NCBI RefSeq assembly: GCF_030295935.1
Contig: NZ_AP027362.1
Location: 3,286,001-3,350,000, forward strand
Reading direction: 5' to 3'
Length of the DNA stretch: 64,000 nt
DNA from: Thalassotalea piscium
GTDB lineage: Bacteria; Pseudomonadota; Gammaproteobacteria; Enterobacterales; Alteromonadaceae
In this document: piece by piece, positions 10,742 through 20,545 of the stretch
How the letters are laid out: the number at the start of each line of letters is the position of its first letter
Position numbering within the stretch: the first letter of the stretch is position 1
The notes under the pieces: generated by a model
Seen by the model: only the letters and a program-made list of their open reading frames with translations
What the model was told of the DNA's origin: nothing
Databases searched by the model: none
Made by a program: the position numbers and the translations under genes

Positions 10742-12001
10742 TTACGTAAACTCTGGGTATGCCTCTAAACCACAGTCAGACTTATCAACACCTTCGTATT
10801 CTTCCTCTTCACTTACTCTGATCCCCATGGTAACTTTTAGTAACAACCAAACGCTATAGCTTGCAATAAATACCCATGCGAATATGGTGACTGCACCAAT
10901 AATTTGGCCACTAAAAGTAGCCACTTTATTAGTTATTGGCACAATTAATAAACCAAACAACCCTACGACACCATGAACAGAAATAGCGCCAACAGGATCA
11001 TCAATTCTTAAGCGATCTAAACCAATAATAGAGACAATAACTAAAAGCCCACCTAGTGCGCCAAACAAGGTTGCTTGCAATGGCGAAGGCGTAGATGGTT
11101 CAGCCGTAATTGCAACTAACCCCGCTAACGCACCGTTCAATACCATGGTTAAATCAGCTTTTTTAAATAAAGTTTTGGCTAATATTAATGCTGCTAGTGC
11201 ACCACCTGCGGCTGCAGCATTAGTATTTACAAACACCGCAGCAATGGTATTAGCGTTGCCAATATCACTTAATTTCAATACTGAACCACCATTAAAACCA
11301 AACCAGCCCATCCATAAAATAAATGTTCCTAGTGTCGCTAATGGTAGATTAGCGCCTGGAATAGCATTCACTTTCCCGTTTGCACTATACTTACCATTTC
11401 TTGCTCCAAGTAATAATACACCAGACAGCGCAGCTGAAGCACCAGCAAGATGAACAACACCTGAACCCGCAAAATCGGAAAAGCCAAGCTCACTCAATTT
11501 ATAAAGCCCAAAAACGGTATTATTTCCCCATGTCCAGCTCCCTTCTATCGGATAAATAACTGCTGTTAATACCGCCGTAAAAATTAAGAATGCCCATAGT
11601 TTCATTCGCTCAGCGACTGCACCGGATACTATCGACATCGCGGTAGCAACAAAAACCACTTGAAAGAAGAAATCAGATGCTTGTGAATATATAGCATCTC
11701 CAGTAAATCCACCTTCACGTTGGCCAAACTGATGTAACGTAGCTTCAAGATCTATCATCGTAATATTATTAAGAAAATAGCCTCCATCGTACATAAGTTC
11801 GTAACCACAAGCTAAATACATAGTGCATGAAATAGCATAAAGTGCGACATTCTTAGTGAGAATTTCAGTAGTGTTTTTTGAACGAACCAAACCAGCTTCC
11901 AACATTGAGAAACCAGCAGCCATCCACATGACCAAAGCGCCGCAAACAAGAAAATAAAAGGTATCAAGTGCATACTGAAGGTGAAAGATATTTTGTTCCA
12001 T
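10742..12001 (-). CDS. amtB: Ammonium transporter AmtB
   Basis: Trimeric inner-membrane channel for ammonium/ammonia. The 419-residue protein has about 11 predicted membrane segments. Both pore histidines appear in conserved contexts (VVHLAGASAALSG and SVHGVVGLFG), as does the family FxWMGWFGFNGGS block. The C-terminal tail with the GVDKSDCGLEAYPEF-type ending is the region that contacts GlnK. It starts 8 bases after the glnK stop with a GGGGG ribosome-binding site, forming the standard glnK-amtB operon. Confidence 0.96.
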   Translation of the reverse strand: MEQNIFHLQYALDTFYFLVCGALVMWMAAGFSMLEAGLVRSKNTTEILTKNVALYAISCTMYLACGYELMYDGGYFLNNITMIDLEATLHQFGQREGGFTGDAIYSQASDFFFQVVFVATAMSIVSGAVAERMKLWAFLIFTAVLTAVIYPIEGSWTWGNNTVFGLYKLSELGFSDFAGSGVVHLAGASAALSGVLLLGARNGKYSANGKVNAIPGANLPLATLGTFILWMGWFGFNGGSVLKLSDIGNANTIAAVFVNTNAAAAGGALAALILAKTLFKKADLTMVLNGALAGLVAITAEPSTPSPLQATLFGALGGLLVIVSIIGLDRLRIDDPVGAISVHGVVGLFGLLIVPITNKVATFSGQIIGAVTIFAWVFIASYSVWLLLKVTMGIRVSEEEEYEGVDKSDCGLEAYPEFT

Positions 12002-12009
12002 AACGCCCC

Positions 12010-12357
<348 letters not shown>

Positions 12358-12375
12358 TTATTAATTATTTAACTG

Positions 12376-12434
12376 AGGGTCTGTTGATCTTTCAGTTTAT
12401 AGCAGAGCCTAAAAAGAAAGAGCACCAGACCCTA
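12376..12434. mobile_element. MITE family A, copy 1 (internally deleted, 59 bp)
   Basis: Starts AGGGTCTGTTGATCTTTCAG and ends GCACCAGACCCTA, the same termini as the larger copies at 16560 and 55377, but both ends are joined at the TATAGC/AGAGCC motif with nearly all interior lost. It lies in the leader between the candidate glnK promoter and the glnK start codon. Confidence 0.75.
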
Positions 12435-12439
12435 AGCTA

Positions 12440-12455
12440 ATCAATCAACATGCCA
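12440..12455 (-). promoter_or_regulatory. Candidate sigma-54 promoter of glnK-amtB
   Basis: Minus-strand reading TGGCATG-TTGA-TTGAT matches the -24/-12 consensus TGGCACG-N4-TTGCW except at one -24 position and at the -12 C (A here). The imperfect -12 makes this tentative. glnK-amtB operons are classically driven by sigma-54 with NtrC, and the NtrC-like dyad upstream adds weight. Confidence 0.42.
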
Positions 12456-12518
12456 AAATATTTTAACTTTAAATAATAAGAACTTAAGTATTTTACTACT
12501 AAGTATAATTTCGAGGTT

Positions 12519-12533
12519 GCACTTTATTAGTGC
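12519..12533. promoter_or_regulatory. NtrC-like dyad upstream of glnK
   Basis: GCACT-TTATT-AGTGC is a perfect 5-bp-arm dyad with N5 spacing, close to NtrC sites such as the E. coli glnA site (GCACT-N5-GGTGC). It is about 75 bp upstream of the candidate sigma-54 element on the glnK side, a workable enhancer distance. A second AGTGC half-site lies at 12561-12565. The rest of the 342-bp gap to the divergent protease gene is AT-rich with nothing else recognised. Confidence 0.45.
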
Positions 12534-12690
12534 TTAAAATGTCTAGCTATGAGCAGATATAGTGCACGCCTAAAAAAGCTTAAAAGAGTATAGATGTATA
12601 ATATTAAGCAATAAGTACCAAGAGTGCTTAACAGAGCATTAACAAATTTGGTAGAGTATGTCCGTCTTAAACATAAATCAGGAACATAAG

Positions 12691-15438
12691 ATGTTAAATC
12701 GATGGATAAAGCAGCCAAGCATAGTAGCAGCTGCGGCATTAATGCTAACTACGTCAGCATATAGCGGCGCAGCAAATGCTGAAAATAAAATAATGAAGGT
12801 AACGGAAGTTGAAGGCATCAGTGAGTATAAACTCGCTAATGGTCTTCAAGTATTATTGTTTCCTGATCAAACCAAAGAAACCGTTACAGTAAATGTTACT
12901 TATCACGTAGGCTCTAAGCACGAAAACTACGGTGAAACAGGCATGGCACATTTACTTGAGCATTTAGTATTTAAAGGCACGCCAAAACATAAAGACATTC
13001 CAGCAGAATTAAGCTCTCATGGTGCTAGACCTAACGGTACAACATGGACTGACCGAACTAATTACTTTGAAACATTTGCAGCAACTGAAAAAAACATTGA
13101 TTGGGCTTTAGATATGGAAGCCGATCGTATGGTCAATTCGTTTATTGCTAAAAAAGACTTAGACAGTGAAATGACGGTTGTACGAAATGAATTTGAACGT
13201 GGTGAAAATAATCCTTTTAGAATTACTTTACAACGCTCAATGGCCGCTGCCTATGAGTGGCATAATTATGGAAAATCAACCATTGGAGCACGCGCTGACT
13301 TAGAGAATGTGCCAATTGATCGATTACAAGCCTTCTACCGTAAATATTATCAACCAGATAACGCAACACTTATTGTTGCGGGGAAATTTGATAGTAAAGA
13401 AATTCTGAAAAAAATTAATCAAACATTTGGTGAAATTGCCAAGCCAACACGCGTCATTAATCCACTCTATACGCAAGAGCCAGCACAAGATGGTGAAAGA
13501 GAAGTTACCGTGCGCCGAGTGGGTGACATTAAACTGTTAACTGCTTTATATCATGTACCAGCAGGCTCTCATCCTGACTTTGCAGCAATAGACGTATTAA
13601 ATGAAGTGCTCTCTGCCACGCCAAACGGCCGTTTACACAAAGCAGTTGTTGAGAATAAGTTTGCTACCAGTACCGCAGGCTTCAACTTTCAATGGCAAGA
13701 GCCAGGAGTGGCTATTTTTGTCGCTCAAGTTGATAAAGATAACAACCTTGCAGATACGAAGAAATCTCTACTTAGTACATTAGAAGGTATCAACACAGCT
13801 CCAATTACTGAAGAAGAAGTTGAAAGAGCAAAGCGTACTTTATTAAAAAATATAAACTTATCGTTTAATTCTTCAGAAGGCGTAGCGCTTAACCTAAGTG
13901 AATGGTTAGGAATGGGCGATTGGCGCTTACTGTTTTTAAATAGAGATCGTTTAGAGAAGGTAACTGTTGAAGATGTACAACGTGTAGCAACAGCATATTT
14001 TGTTCAAAACAATCGTACTTTAGGCAAGTTTATTCCTGCTGAAAATCCAGAGCGTGTTGAAATACCTCAAGTTGAAGATGTAAGTAAAATGCTTGAAGGC
14101 TATAAAGGTAGAGAACAAGTTGCACAGGGAGAAGCATTTGACCCTTCTCATGACAATATTGATCAGCGCACAGCAGTATTAACACTAGAAAGTGGTGTTA
14201 AAGTTGCTTTATTACCTAAGAAAACTCGTGGTGAATCTGTAGTTGTTAGCTTAAATCTGCAAATGGGTGATGAAAAATCGCTATATGGACTAAACACTGT
14301 TGGAAGTGCTGTAGGTGCGTTGTTAATGCGCGGTAGTAAAAACTATACCCGAGAGCAGCTAAAAGAAGCTTTTGATAAGCTTGAATCGCAAGTTCGTGTT
14401 GGTGGTGGAAGCGAAAATGCTTACGCATCTATCAATACGACGAAAGCAAACTTGAACGAAACGCTGAAGTTAGTCGCTGAAGTATTACAACAACCAGCCT
14501 TTACTGAAAAAGAATTTGATTTATATAAAAGTGAATTAAAGGTAGCAATAGAACAGCAATTACAAGATCCACAGTCGATTGCATTTAGAGCTTACGCACG
14601 TCATCAAAGCCCATATCCAAAAGGACACCCAAACTACACACCAACCTATGAAGAAGCTTTGGCTGATTTAGAGTCATTAACATTAGATCAAGTAAAAGAC
14701 TTTCATCAGAAGTTTTACGGTGCAAACCAAATGCAGGTGACTGTTACTGGTGATTTTGATCAAAAACTTATTACTAAAACATTAGAAGAGATCACTTCAA
14801 ACTGGCAAAGTAAGGCGACTTATAAACGTGTAGCAAGCCCTTATAAAGCATTAACAGTAGAAGCTTTAAACTTTGACACTCCAGACAAAGAAAATGCGAC
14901 TTTTGTTGCGTCAGCAAGCTTGCCTGTTGGTGAAAACCATAAAGATGCACCAGCCTTAACACTAGGCAATTATATGCTAGGTGGTGGCTTCTTAAATAGT
15001 CGCTTAGCTACACGCTTACGCCAAAAAGATGGGTTAAGCTATGGCGCAGGTTCATTTCTAAACTTAAGCGCACAAGATCAACGTGCAGCTCTAGGGGCGT
15101 ACGCAATTTGTGCCCCACAAAACTTGGACAAAGTAGAGCTTGGTTTTAAAGAAGAGATTGAACGTTTAATTAAAGATGGATTTACTGAAGAAGAAGTAGC
15201 AAGCGCTAAGTCAGGTATGTTACAAGGTCGTAAAGTAAGCCGCTCGCAAGATAGAGAACTTGCTGGTAAGTTAAATAGTAACCTACGTTTAGAACGCACT
15301 ATGCAGTTTAGTAAAAAGTATGAGCAAGCAATTGAACAGTTAACTGTTGATGATGTTAACAAAGTAATACGTCGTTACCTTTCAGTTGACGCTTTTACTA
15401 TTATTAAAGCCGGTGATATGAGTAAAGTTGAAAAGTAG
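12691..15438 (+). CDS. Exported M16-family (pitrilysin/insulinase-like) zinc protease
   Basis: Two-repeat M16 metallopeptidase predicted to be periplasmic and to degrade peptides or misfolded proteins. I start at ATG 12691, which has AGGA at proper spacing and gives a signal peptide (MLNRWIKQPSIVAAAALMLT..., cleavage near ANA-E at about residue 30); an upstream ATG at 12658 would add a non-signal extension. The inverted zinc motif HLLEH is at residues 87-91 with the downstream glutamate in RNEFERG. The second M16 repeat (about 480-915) lacks HxxEH, as usual for the inactive half. It has 915 residues and is monocistronic with a strong terminator. The substrate is unknown. Confidence 0.92.
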   Translation: MLNRWIKQPSIVAAAALMLTTSAYSGAANAENKIMKVTEVEGISEYKLANGLQVLLFPDQTKETVTVNVTYHVGSKHENYGETGMAHLLEHLVFKGTPKHKDIPAELSSHGARPNGTTWTDRTNYFETFAATEKNIDWALDMEADRMVNSFIAKKDLDSEMTVVRNEFERGENNPFRITLQRSMAAAYEWHNYGKSTIGARADLENVPIDRLQAFYRKYYQPDNATLIVAGKFDSKEILKKINQTFGEIAKPTRVINPLYTQEPAQDGEREVTVRRVGDIKLLTALYHVPAGSHPDFAAIDVLNEVLSATPNGRLHKAVVENKFATSTAGFNFQWQEPGVAIFVAQVDKDNNLADTKKSLLSTLEGINTAPITEEEVERAKRTLLKNINLSFNSSEGVALNLSEWLGMGDWRLLFLNRDRLEKVTVEDVQRVATAYFVQNNRTLGKFIPAENPERVEIPQVEDVSKMLEGYKGREQVAQGEAFDPSHDNIDQRTAVLTLESGVKVALLPKKTRGESVVVSLNLQMGDEKSLYGLNTVGSAVGALLMRGSKNYTREQLKEAFDKLESQVRVGGGSENAYASINTTKANLNETLKLVAEVLQQPAFTEKEFDLYKSELKVAIEQQLQDPQSIAFRAYARHQSPYPKGHPNYTPTYEEALADLESLTLDQVKDFHQKFYGANQMQVTVTGDFDQKLITKTLEEITSNWQSKATYKRVASPYKALTVEALNFDTPDKENATFVASASLPVGENHKDAPALTLGNYMLGGGFLNSRLATRLRQKDGLSYGAGSFLNLSAQDQRAALGAYAICAPQNLDKVELGFKEEIERLIKDGFTEEEVASAKSGMLQGRKVSRSQDRELAGKLNSNLRLERTMQFSKKYEQAIEQLTVDDVNKVIRRYLSVDAFTIIKAGDMSKVEK

Positions 15439-15450
15439 TAAAATAAAACG

Positions 15451-15480
15451 AAAAACGCTTGCCTGGGCAAGCGTTTTTTT
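15451..15480 (+). terminator. Intrinsic terminator after the M16 protease gene
   Basis: GC-rich stem AACGCTTGC / GCAAGCGTT with a CTGG loop, flanked by an A-tract and followed by a T8 run. It lies 12 bases past the stop codon. Confidence 0.92.
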
Positions 15481-15551
15481 TAATACATTAGGCTAAAATA
15501 AAAGAGAAATTCAACCAATTAATGCCATATTTTCCACAGTGCAGTAACGTA

Positions 15552-16406
15552 CTAGTAAATCATTGCAGAACCAGGGTTTAGTACCGCTAAAATACCTAAT
15601 CGTTCCAAATCACAAAATTCATTTGCTTCTTTAATAAGTGCTTTGTCTATACCAACTTCCGCTAATTTATCTGGAGAAATTAAGTGCTCTTGCTTAATAT
15701 CACTACACTGATAATTGGCTAACATTACTCTTTTCGCTAAATATAAAAGCTTGGTTTCTGCTGTACTAAACTCAAAGTCGTCTTTATTTTGGTAACGGAT
15801 CGGTTCCACAATACTAAAGGGAAGCTGCCACTCTTTCAGCAGTTCTGCACTCATCTCAGCATAGGTAAAATCAAATACTGCTTGCTGCTTCTGCCAAGGT
15901 AATTGACCAGAAGATAAATTCGCGGCTTTCGCAGCTTTTTCAGGCGCTAATTGCTGCATAACTAGCTCGCCTACATTATGTAACAAGCCTAAAATAAATA
16001 AACGCTCTGCATTAGGCATACGTAATTTAAAGCCAATGTATTTAATTATTAATGCGGTATCAACACTGCTTTCCCAAAACTCTTCTAAGAACTGGGCATC
16101 GCATTTAATCGACTTAAACGTTTCAGTCGCAAAATAGGCAATTACTAAGTTATATACCTCGGTTATTCCTAAAACCAATACTGCTTTAGAAATAGTATCG
16201 ATTTTACCCGGATAACTAAAAAATGGACTATTAGCTAACTTCAAGATAGTGCTAGCTAACGCCGGGTCTAATAAAATAATATCTGCAATATCGTCAATTG
16301 TTGAAGATTCATCATCAATTAACTCTTTAATACGGATAAAAGAATCAGATAAAACAAACATTTCACCAGCCTGATCAGCGTAGTCTTCAGCATCCATCCT
16401 AAACAT
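15552..16406 (-). CDS. HDOD-domain protein (first of two paralogues)
   Basis: The HDOD domain is a catalytically inert relative of HD phosphohydrolases found in signalling proteins. This 284-residue protein is essentially one HDOD domain (about 15-210, with IADIILLDPALASTILKLANS and FILGLLHNVGELV) plus a helical tail. It has no receiver, GGDEF or kinase domain attached. It is similar in length and layout to the protein at 23788-24633, so the two are paralogues. The start could also be the ATG at 16397. The molecular partner is unknown. Confidence 0.85.
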   Translation of the reverse strand: MFRMDAEDYADQAGEMFVLSDSFIRIKELIDDESSTIDDIADIILLDPALASTILKLANSPFFSYPGKIDTISKAVLVLGITEVYNLVIAYFATETFKSIKCDAQFLEEFWESSVDTALIIKYIGFKLRMPNAERLFILGLLHNVGELVMQQLAPEKAAKAANLSSGQLPWQKQQAVFDFTYAEMSAELLKEWQLPFSIVEPIRYQNKDDFEFSTAETKLLYLAKRVMLANYQCSDIKQEHLISPDKLAEVGIDKALIKEANEFCDLERLGILAVLNPGSAMIY

Positions 16407-16559
16407 CCCAAAATATGAAAAATAAACTAATACGATTGAAGTAACTTCAATCTAACTAAAGTAACTATTCTACAGTGCGCATAGCATTAACTAAACTGCT
16501 TATTTACAGTATAGACGTTAATTTTATAACTTTGTAGCCATAAAAATTCAAAAACCACT

Positions 16560-16827
16560 AGGGTCTGTTGATCTTTCAGTCTATAGCTCTGTTGCACTTA
16601 AATAGGTGTCAATCGAGGCGCTTAATGTAATGTTTAGTTGTTCCAAATGCACATTAAGCAACAAAGAGTGATGCTTTTTCAAGGCAGCCCAAAGGGCTAT
16701 GGCTATTTTTCAACCTAACTACGTTAAAAATAGTTAAGGGTGAATAACTGCATTGCACTATTTTCGTGTTGTTATCTCAAAAAAGCAACCTATAGCAGAG
16801 CCTAAAAGGAAAGATCAACAGGCCCTA
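16560..16827. mobile_element. MITE family A, copy 2 (268 bp)
   Basis: Terminal inverted repeats GGGTCTGTTGATCTTTC and GAAAGATCAACAGGCCC, flanked by TA on both sides. Its reverse complement aligns along its length with the copy at 55377, including the interior blocks around AGCCCAAAGGGCTATGGCTA. It contains no ORF of note, so it is a non-autonomous element. With the family B copy just after it, it fills most of the gap between two minus-strand genes. Confidence 0.85.
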
Positions 16828-16890
16828 AAAATCGCAATCATTTAGCAATTACTCATACTAGCTACTTAACATAACATCGCGCACATTATT

Positions 16891-17124
16891 TAACCTGAGT
16901 TCGAGATAATGGATGTGCATAAAAACATTTAAAATAATATTTTACAGTGCTTTAGGTGACTTTTTATAAGTACTAGGTGCATTGTAACTCAACCAATGCT
17001 AAAAGTTTTGTGTGAATCAAGGCTGATTTGTGTACCTAATAGCTGGCTATTAGTAGCAAATTATACGCAGATACGCGCGAAAACCTTAGCTTTGGTGTAC
17101 TTAGCTTGGCCCGAACTCAGGTTA
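16891..17124. mobile_element. MITE family B, copy 1 (234 bp, diverged)
   Basis: Bounded by TAACCTGAGTTC and GAACTCAGGTTA. The inner part shares the family blocks GAATCAAGGC, CTAATAGCTGGCTATTAGTAGC and GCAGATACGCGC with the copies at 27595, 40081 and 43737. The left interior is diverged. Its right end lies one base from the stop codon of the DUF2797 gene. Confidence 0.8.
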
Positions 17125-17125
17125 T

Positions 17126-17959
17126 TTAATCTGCTGTAAAACTCACCTGATAAGCGCCAAATTTACGCATATTAATTACACCCGTATCTAGTAATAAGTA
17201 TTGCCCTTTAATACCTTGCAATACCCCGCTAACAATAGGGGTCTTATCAAAGTTAAAAGAGGTTACTTTATCAGGAAATTGTAATACCGGAAATTTCAAC
17301 GCCACAACCTCTTGTTCAATCGGCTCAATGGCTTCGGCTCCAAACCTGCTACCAAGTTCCATCAACTTTTTTTCTATTTTTGGACGTAGCTGGTTTGCTT
17401 TATCGTTAAGGTTAATGGGATCAGCGTTGCCCTTTAGCATTGCACGCCAATTGGTTTTATCAGCAATAAATTCAGCTAATGCTATTTCAACTAAACCAGA
17501 CTGTAAGCGAGTACTTACTTTAAAAATAGGTAGTGCCTGAGTTGCACCTTGATCTATCCAGCGTGTTGGTATTTGTGTATGTCGAGTAATACCTACTTTC
17601 AAACCAGAGGTATTCGCCAAGTAAACATAATGAGGGATCATACAGTTTTTTATGCCCCATTCAGGCTCCCTGCAAGTACCTTTATCAAAGTGACAAGTTT
17701 CCGGTTTCATTATACACATATCGCATTGAGCAAGCCTCTGCATACAAGGAAAACAAAAACCTTGTGAGTAGCTTTTTTTAGTTTTTCTACCACAATGGCA
17801 ACAATTAATTTCTCCGCGATAAGTCAGCGTTATCGTTTTACCCAGATAATCGTTCATTGAAATTTTTTCTTCACCAATTGGCAGCTGGTAGCTCACATTT
17901 CCCTCTGAATCCAATTGGCCGATCATTTTTTTAAGCGCACCGTATTCGGTTGAAACCAT
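17126..17959 (-). CDS. DUF2797 family protein
   Basis: Conserved protein of unknown function found in many gammaproteobacteria. The 277-residue sequence has a cysteine-rich, probably metal-binding N-terminal part: CCHCGRKTK, CFPCMQRLAQCDMC and further cysteines around residues 53-108. It continues into the family block HYVYLANTSGLKVGITRHTQIPTRWIDQGA, which resembles a GIY-YIG-like fold start. AAAGAG precedes the ATG. It ends directly against a MITE. A nucleic-acid role is plausible from the zinc-ribbon-like cysteines but is not shown. Confidence 0.85.
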   Translation of the reverse strand: MVSTEYGALKKMIGQLDSEGNVSYQLPIGEEKISMNDYLGKTITLTYRGEINCCHCGRKTKKSYSQGFCFPCMQRLAQCDMCIMKPETCHFDKGTCREPEWGIKNCMIPHYVYLANTSGLKVGITRHTQIPTRWIDQGATQALPIFKVSTRLQSGLVEIALAEFIADKTNWRAMLKGNADPINLNDKANQLRPKIEKKLMELGSRFGAEAIEPIEQEVVALKFPVLQFPDKVTSFNFDKTPIVSGVLQGIKGQYLLLDTGVINMRKFGAYQVSFTAD

Positions 17960-18089
17960 TGTGTTATTCTCTTTAAAATTCTATGGTGGTATAGTACTGA
18001 AAAACGCGTCACTAGACTAGAACTGTTAGCTTAGTGGTTGTTAATCGCAGATAAAATTCACCTAACTTATAAATTGTGGAAATTAACAC

Positions 18090-18350
18090 TTGTCTAAAAC
18101 ATGGTATGTCTACTTATTACGCTGTAGCGATAACAGTCTTTATACTGGCATAACCACAGATATTAATTTACGTTTAAATCAACATAACAATTGCAATAAG
18201 CTAGGCTCAAAATACACTCGCGCTCGAAGACCGGTAAAACTGGTATATAACGAAATACACGAAAATAGAAGTGCAGCAAGCAAGCGAGAATGTCAATTAA
18301 AGCGGTTAAATAAAAAACAAAAAGAGCAGCTTATTACTCATCTGCCTTAA
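18090..18350 (+). CDS. GIY-YIG domain protein (UPF0213/YhbQ-like)
   Basis: Small single-domain GIY-YIG nuclease-superfamily protein of 86 residues. It has WYVYLLRCSDNSLYTGITTD (the GIY...YIG pair read here as YVY and YTG), a conserved arginine in NLRLNQH, and the C-terminal ASKRECQLKRLNKKQKEQLI. Translation starts at TTG 18090, where the family N-terminus aligns; GGA lies about 12 bases upstream. In vivo function is unsettled for the family. Confidence 0.85.
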   Translation: MSKTWYVYLLRCSDNSLYTGITTDINLRLNQHNNCNKLGSKYTRARRPVKLVYNEIHENRSAASKRECQLKRLNKKQKEQLITHLP

Positions 18351-18489
18351 ATTAAGATGTAAAACAGATTGCTCAAAAGCCCCGTCTTTACTGGTCTGCT
18401 GAGTTAATATTTTAATTTTATTTCGACTTTTTATCGCTAGTACTGATAGAATGCGTCGGTTTTTAGCCTGTATATATAAAGTAGTTATT

Positions 18490-19203
18490 ATGTTTCTTGA
18501 AAGTTATTGTCACAATAAGAATAATAAAATCAGTTTTACTCGTCAGCAAGCAAGTGATTTTGCTAAAAAAATAGCTGATGATTTCAATCCATTACATGAT
18601 ATTGATGCAAAACGATTTTGTGTACCTGGCGATTTACTTTTTGCTATTATTTTAGAGAGAGCCGGACTATCTCAAAACATGACTTTTAAATTTTCAGGCA
18701 TGGTTAACGATAATATTTTTTTAAACTTTCCTAAGAGTGTTGAGGAAAAAGCACATATTACTGATGATAATGGTAAAGAATACTTATCAGTCGAAGTGAG
18801 TGGCAAAACCACCGACAGTGCAGAAACAATTAATGCACTAATCAAAGCTTATGTAGAGTTTTCTGGTCACACATTTCCACACATATTGGTTGATTTAATG
18901 GCGAAAGAAAAAGTGATGATAAATCCTGCCAGACCAATGATTATGTATGAAAGCATGTCAATTCATCTGGAAAGTTTAGCTTTCAAAGCAGTTACACTCG
19001 AATTAGCTAACACCACACTTTCTATTGATGGAAAACGAGGCGTGGCAGACCTGATATTTAATTTAGTTGCTGATAGTAAAGTAATTGGTCATGGCAAAAA
19101 GCACATGATCCTAAGTGGCCTACGCCCTTATGAACAAGAGACTATTAATGAGATTGTTGAAATTTATAACACTAAAAAAGCAGACTTTTATGCTAAGGCA
19201 TAG
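18490..19203 (+). CDS. DUF3581 family protein
   Basis: Conserved protein of unknown function in marine gammaproteobacteria. I start at ATG 18490 (MFLESYCHNKNNKISFTRQQA), where homologues begin; an in-frame ATG at 18451 adds 13 residues. The family block FAKKIADDFNPLHDIDAKRFCVPGDLLFA is strong. It resembles hot-dog-fold MaoC-like hydratases in the short motif DFNPLH, so a thioester-related fold is possible, but I cannot show activity. It has 237 residues and no signal peptide. It is convergent with the small membrane protein downstream. Confidence 0.8.
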   Translation: MFLESYCHNKNNKISFTRQQASDFAKKIADDFNPLHDIDAKRFCVPGDLLFAIILERAGLSQNMTFKFSGMVNDNIFLNFPKSVEEKAHITDDNGKEYLSVEVSGKTTDSAETINALIKAYVEFSGHTFPHILVDLMAKEKVMINPARPMIMYESMSIHLESLAFKAVTLELANTTLSIDGKRGVADLIFNLVADSKVIGHGKKHMILSGLRPYEQETINEIVEIYNTKKADFYAKA

Positions 19204-19220
19204 CATAGAGTCTATGCTTT
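19202..19220. terminator. Hairpin shared by two convergent genes
   Basis: AGCATAGA-G-TCTATGCT lies across the stop codons of the convergent DUF3581 and PGPGW-type genes and is followed on the plus strand by a T-rich stretch. The small loop makes terminator activity uncertain. Confidence 0.4.
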
Positions 19221-19466
19221 ATATTTTGTTACTAGTTTATCCATTTTAACTGCACTTTTTCTCATCCAGCGTTGGCAAACTTTTAGCCAGCGCTTTGCCC
19301 AATCAAACTCAAAACTTAGCAAACCAAGGCCTAGTGGAATAAAAATAACGGCAGGCCCTGGTAATAATATAAAGATCACACCAAGGACCAAGAACAACGC
19401 ACCTAAAACAGTTAAAGAAAATCGCTTTATATTATTCAATGTATCACTCCTCACACTAACCCGCAT
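19212..19466 (-). CDS. Small PGPGW-type transmembrane protein
   Basis: 84-residue protein with a long hydrophobic stretch (about 17-52, two membrane segments) containing LLPGPAVIFIPLGLGLLSFEFDWAKRWL, which fits the putative transmembrane PGPGW family, and a basic C-terminal tail. It is predicted to be in the inner membrane with a cytoplasmic basic tail. Function is unknown. It is convergent with the DUF3581 gene, the two stops being separated by only 8 bases. Confidence 0.75.
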   Translation of the reverse strand: MRVSVRSDTLNNIKRFSLTVLGALFLVLGVIFILLPGPAVIFIPLGLGLLSFEFDWAKRWLKVCQRWMRKSAVKMDKLVTKYKA

Positions 19467-19707
19467 AATAAAGTGATCCCTTCTTTATACGGATTGGTAT
19501 TATTTATATGTTAAATTAATGCAAGCAAGTTTAACGCCAAACAACTAAGTGCAATACATTCAGTTACTTGTGAAGAACTTAAGCAATATAAACATTCCAA
19601 AGGCATCAAAAATGTAATTTTTCGCTAATATTTAGTGAAATAATCCCCCAATTATGAACATCGTGGCTATACTTTTATTATCGATAATATGAACAAGGAA
19701 GTTCAAC

Positions 19708-20535
19708 ATGAAACCCTTCATCTATTTAATTTTCCTCGTTAGCTTGTTCACGCCAAATGTATACGCTAAAAAGCCAGCGATACAACATAGTGTCAATTAC
19801 CATAATAATTTAGATATTAGGCAGTATTGGGTCAGCGAAAAACTTGACGGTGTGCGTGGATATTGGAGCGGCCAACAGATGTATACACGACAAGGCAATC
19901 CAATTAATTTACCTAAAGGTTATAGTGACAACTGGCCTAGTGTACCTTTTGATGGTGAACTTTGGCACAGTCGAGGAGGCTTTCAAAAAACAGTATCTTG
20001 TGTAAGAAAAAAAATACCTGAGCCGAGTTGTTGGCGTGAAATTGAGTTTAGGGTATTTGACTTACCAAAAAGTAAAGCAAACTTCACCCAACGACTTAAC
20101 CAAATAAAACAACTACTTAATAATGCACCCAGTAAAACGATAAAAATGGTTGAACAATTTAGTATAAATAGCGAAGAAGAACTCTTTAGTATGCTTGATC
20201 AAATAGTCGCTCTAGGTGGTGAAGGATTAATGCTTCATAGTAAAAATGCTTACTATAAACCAGGGCGCAACAAAGCATTACTCAAGCTCAAACCCTATCA
20301 AGATGAGGAAGGTGTGGTGTTAAAGCATATTTCAGGTAAAGGTAAATATAAAAACATGCTCGGCGCATTATTAGTCAAAAACAAAGACGGCTTGGTATTT
20401 AAAATTGGCTCTGGATTTTCCGATAAAGAACGAAGAACCCCTCCACCTATTGGTAGCGAAATTACTTATAAATATATTGGTAAAACCGATCGAGGTGTGC
20501 CAAGATTTGCTAGTTTTTTACGTAATAAACAGTAA
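19708..20535 (+). CDS. ligE: Exported ATP-dependent DNA ligase (LigE type)
   Basis: Minimal ATP-dependent DNA ligase with an N-terminal signal peptide (MKPFIYLIFLVSLFTPNVYA, cleavage after residue 20), so predicted periplasmic or extracellular. Ligase motifs are in order: motif I EKLDGVRG with adenylated Lys45, motif III FDGELWH (81-87), motif IV GGEGLMLH, motif V LLKLKPY, then a short OB domain ending in the motif VI region. It has 275 residues, typical of LigE, and no extra DNA-binding domains. AGGAAG lies before the ATG. LigE enzymes are linked in the literature to extracellular DNA, biofilm or uptake; none of those genes is adjacent here. Confidence 0.9.
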   Translation: MKPFIYLIFLVSLFTPNVYAKKPAIQHSVNYHNNLDIRQYWVSEKLDGVRGYWSGQQMYTRQGNPINLPKGYSDNWPSVPFDGELWHSRGGFQKTVSCVRKKIPEPSCWREIEFRVFDLPKSKANFTQRLNQIKQLLNNAPSKTIKMVEQFSINSEEELFSMLDQIVALGGEGLMLHSKNAYYKPGRNKALLKLKPYQDEEGVVLKHISGKGKYKNMLGALLVKNKDGLVFKIGSGFSDKERRTPPPIGSEITYKYIGKTDRGVPRFASFLRNKQ

Positions 20536-20545
20536 TGGGGTATAA

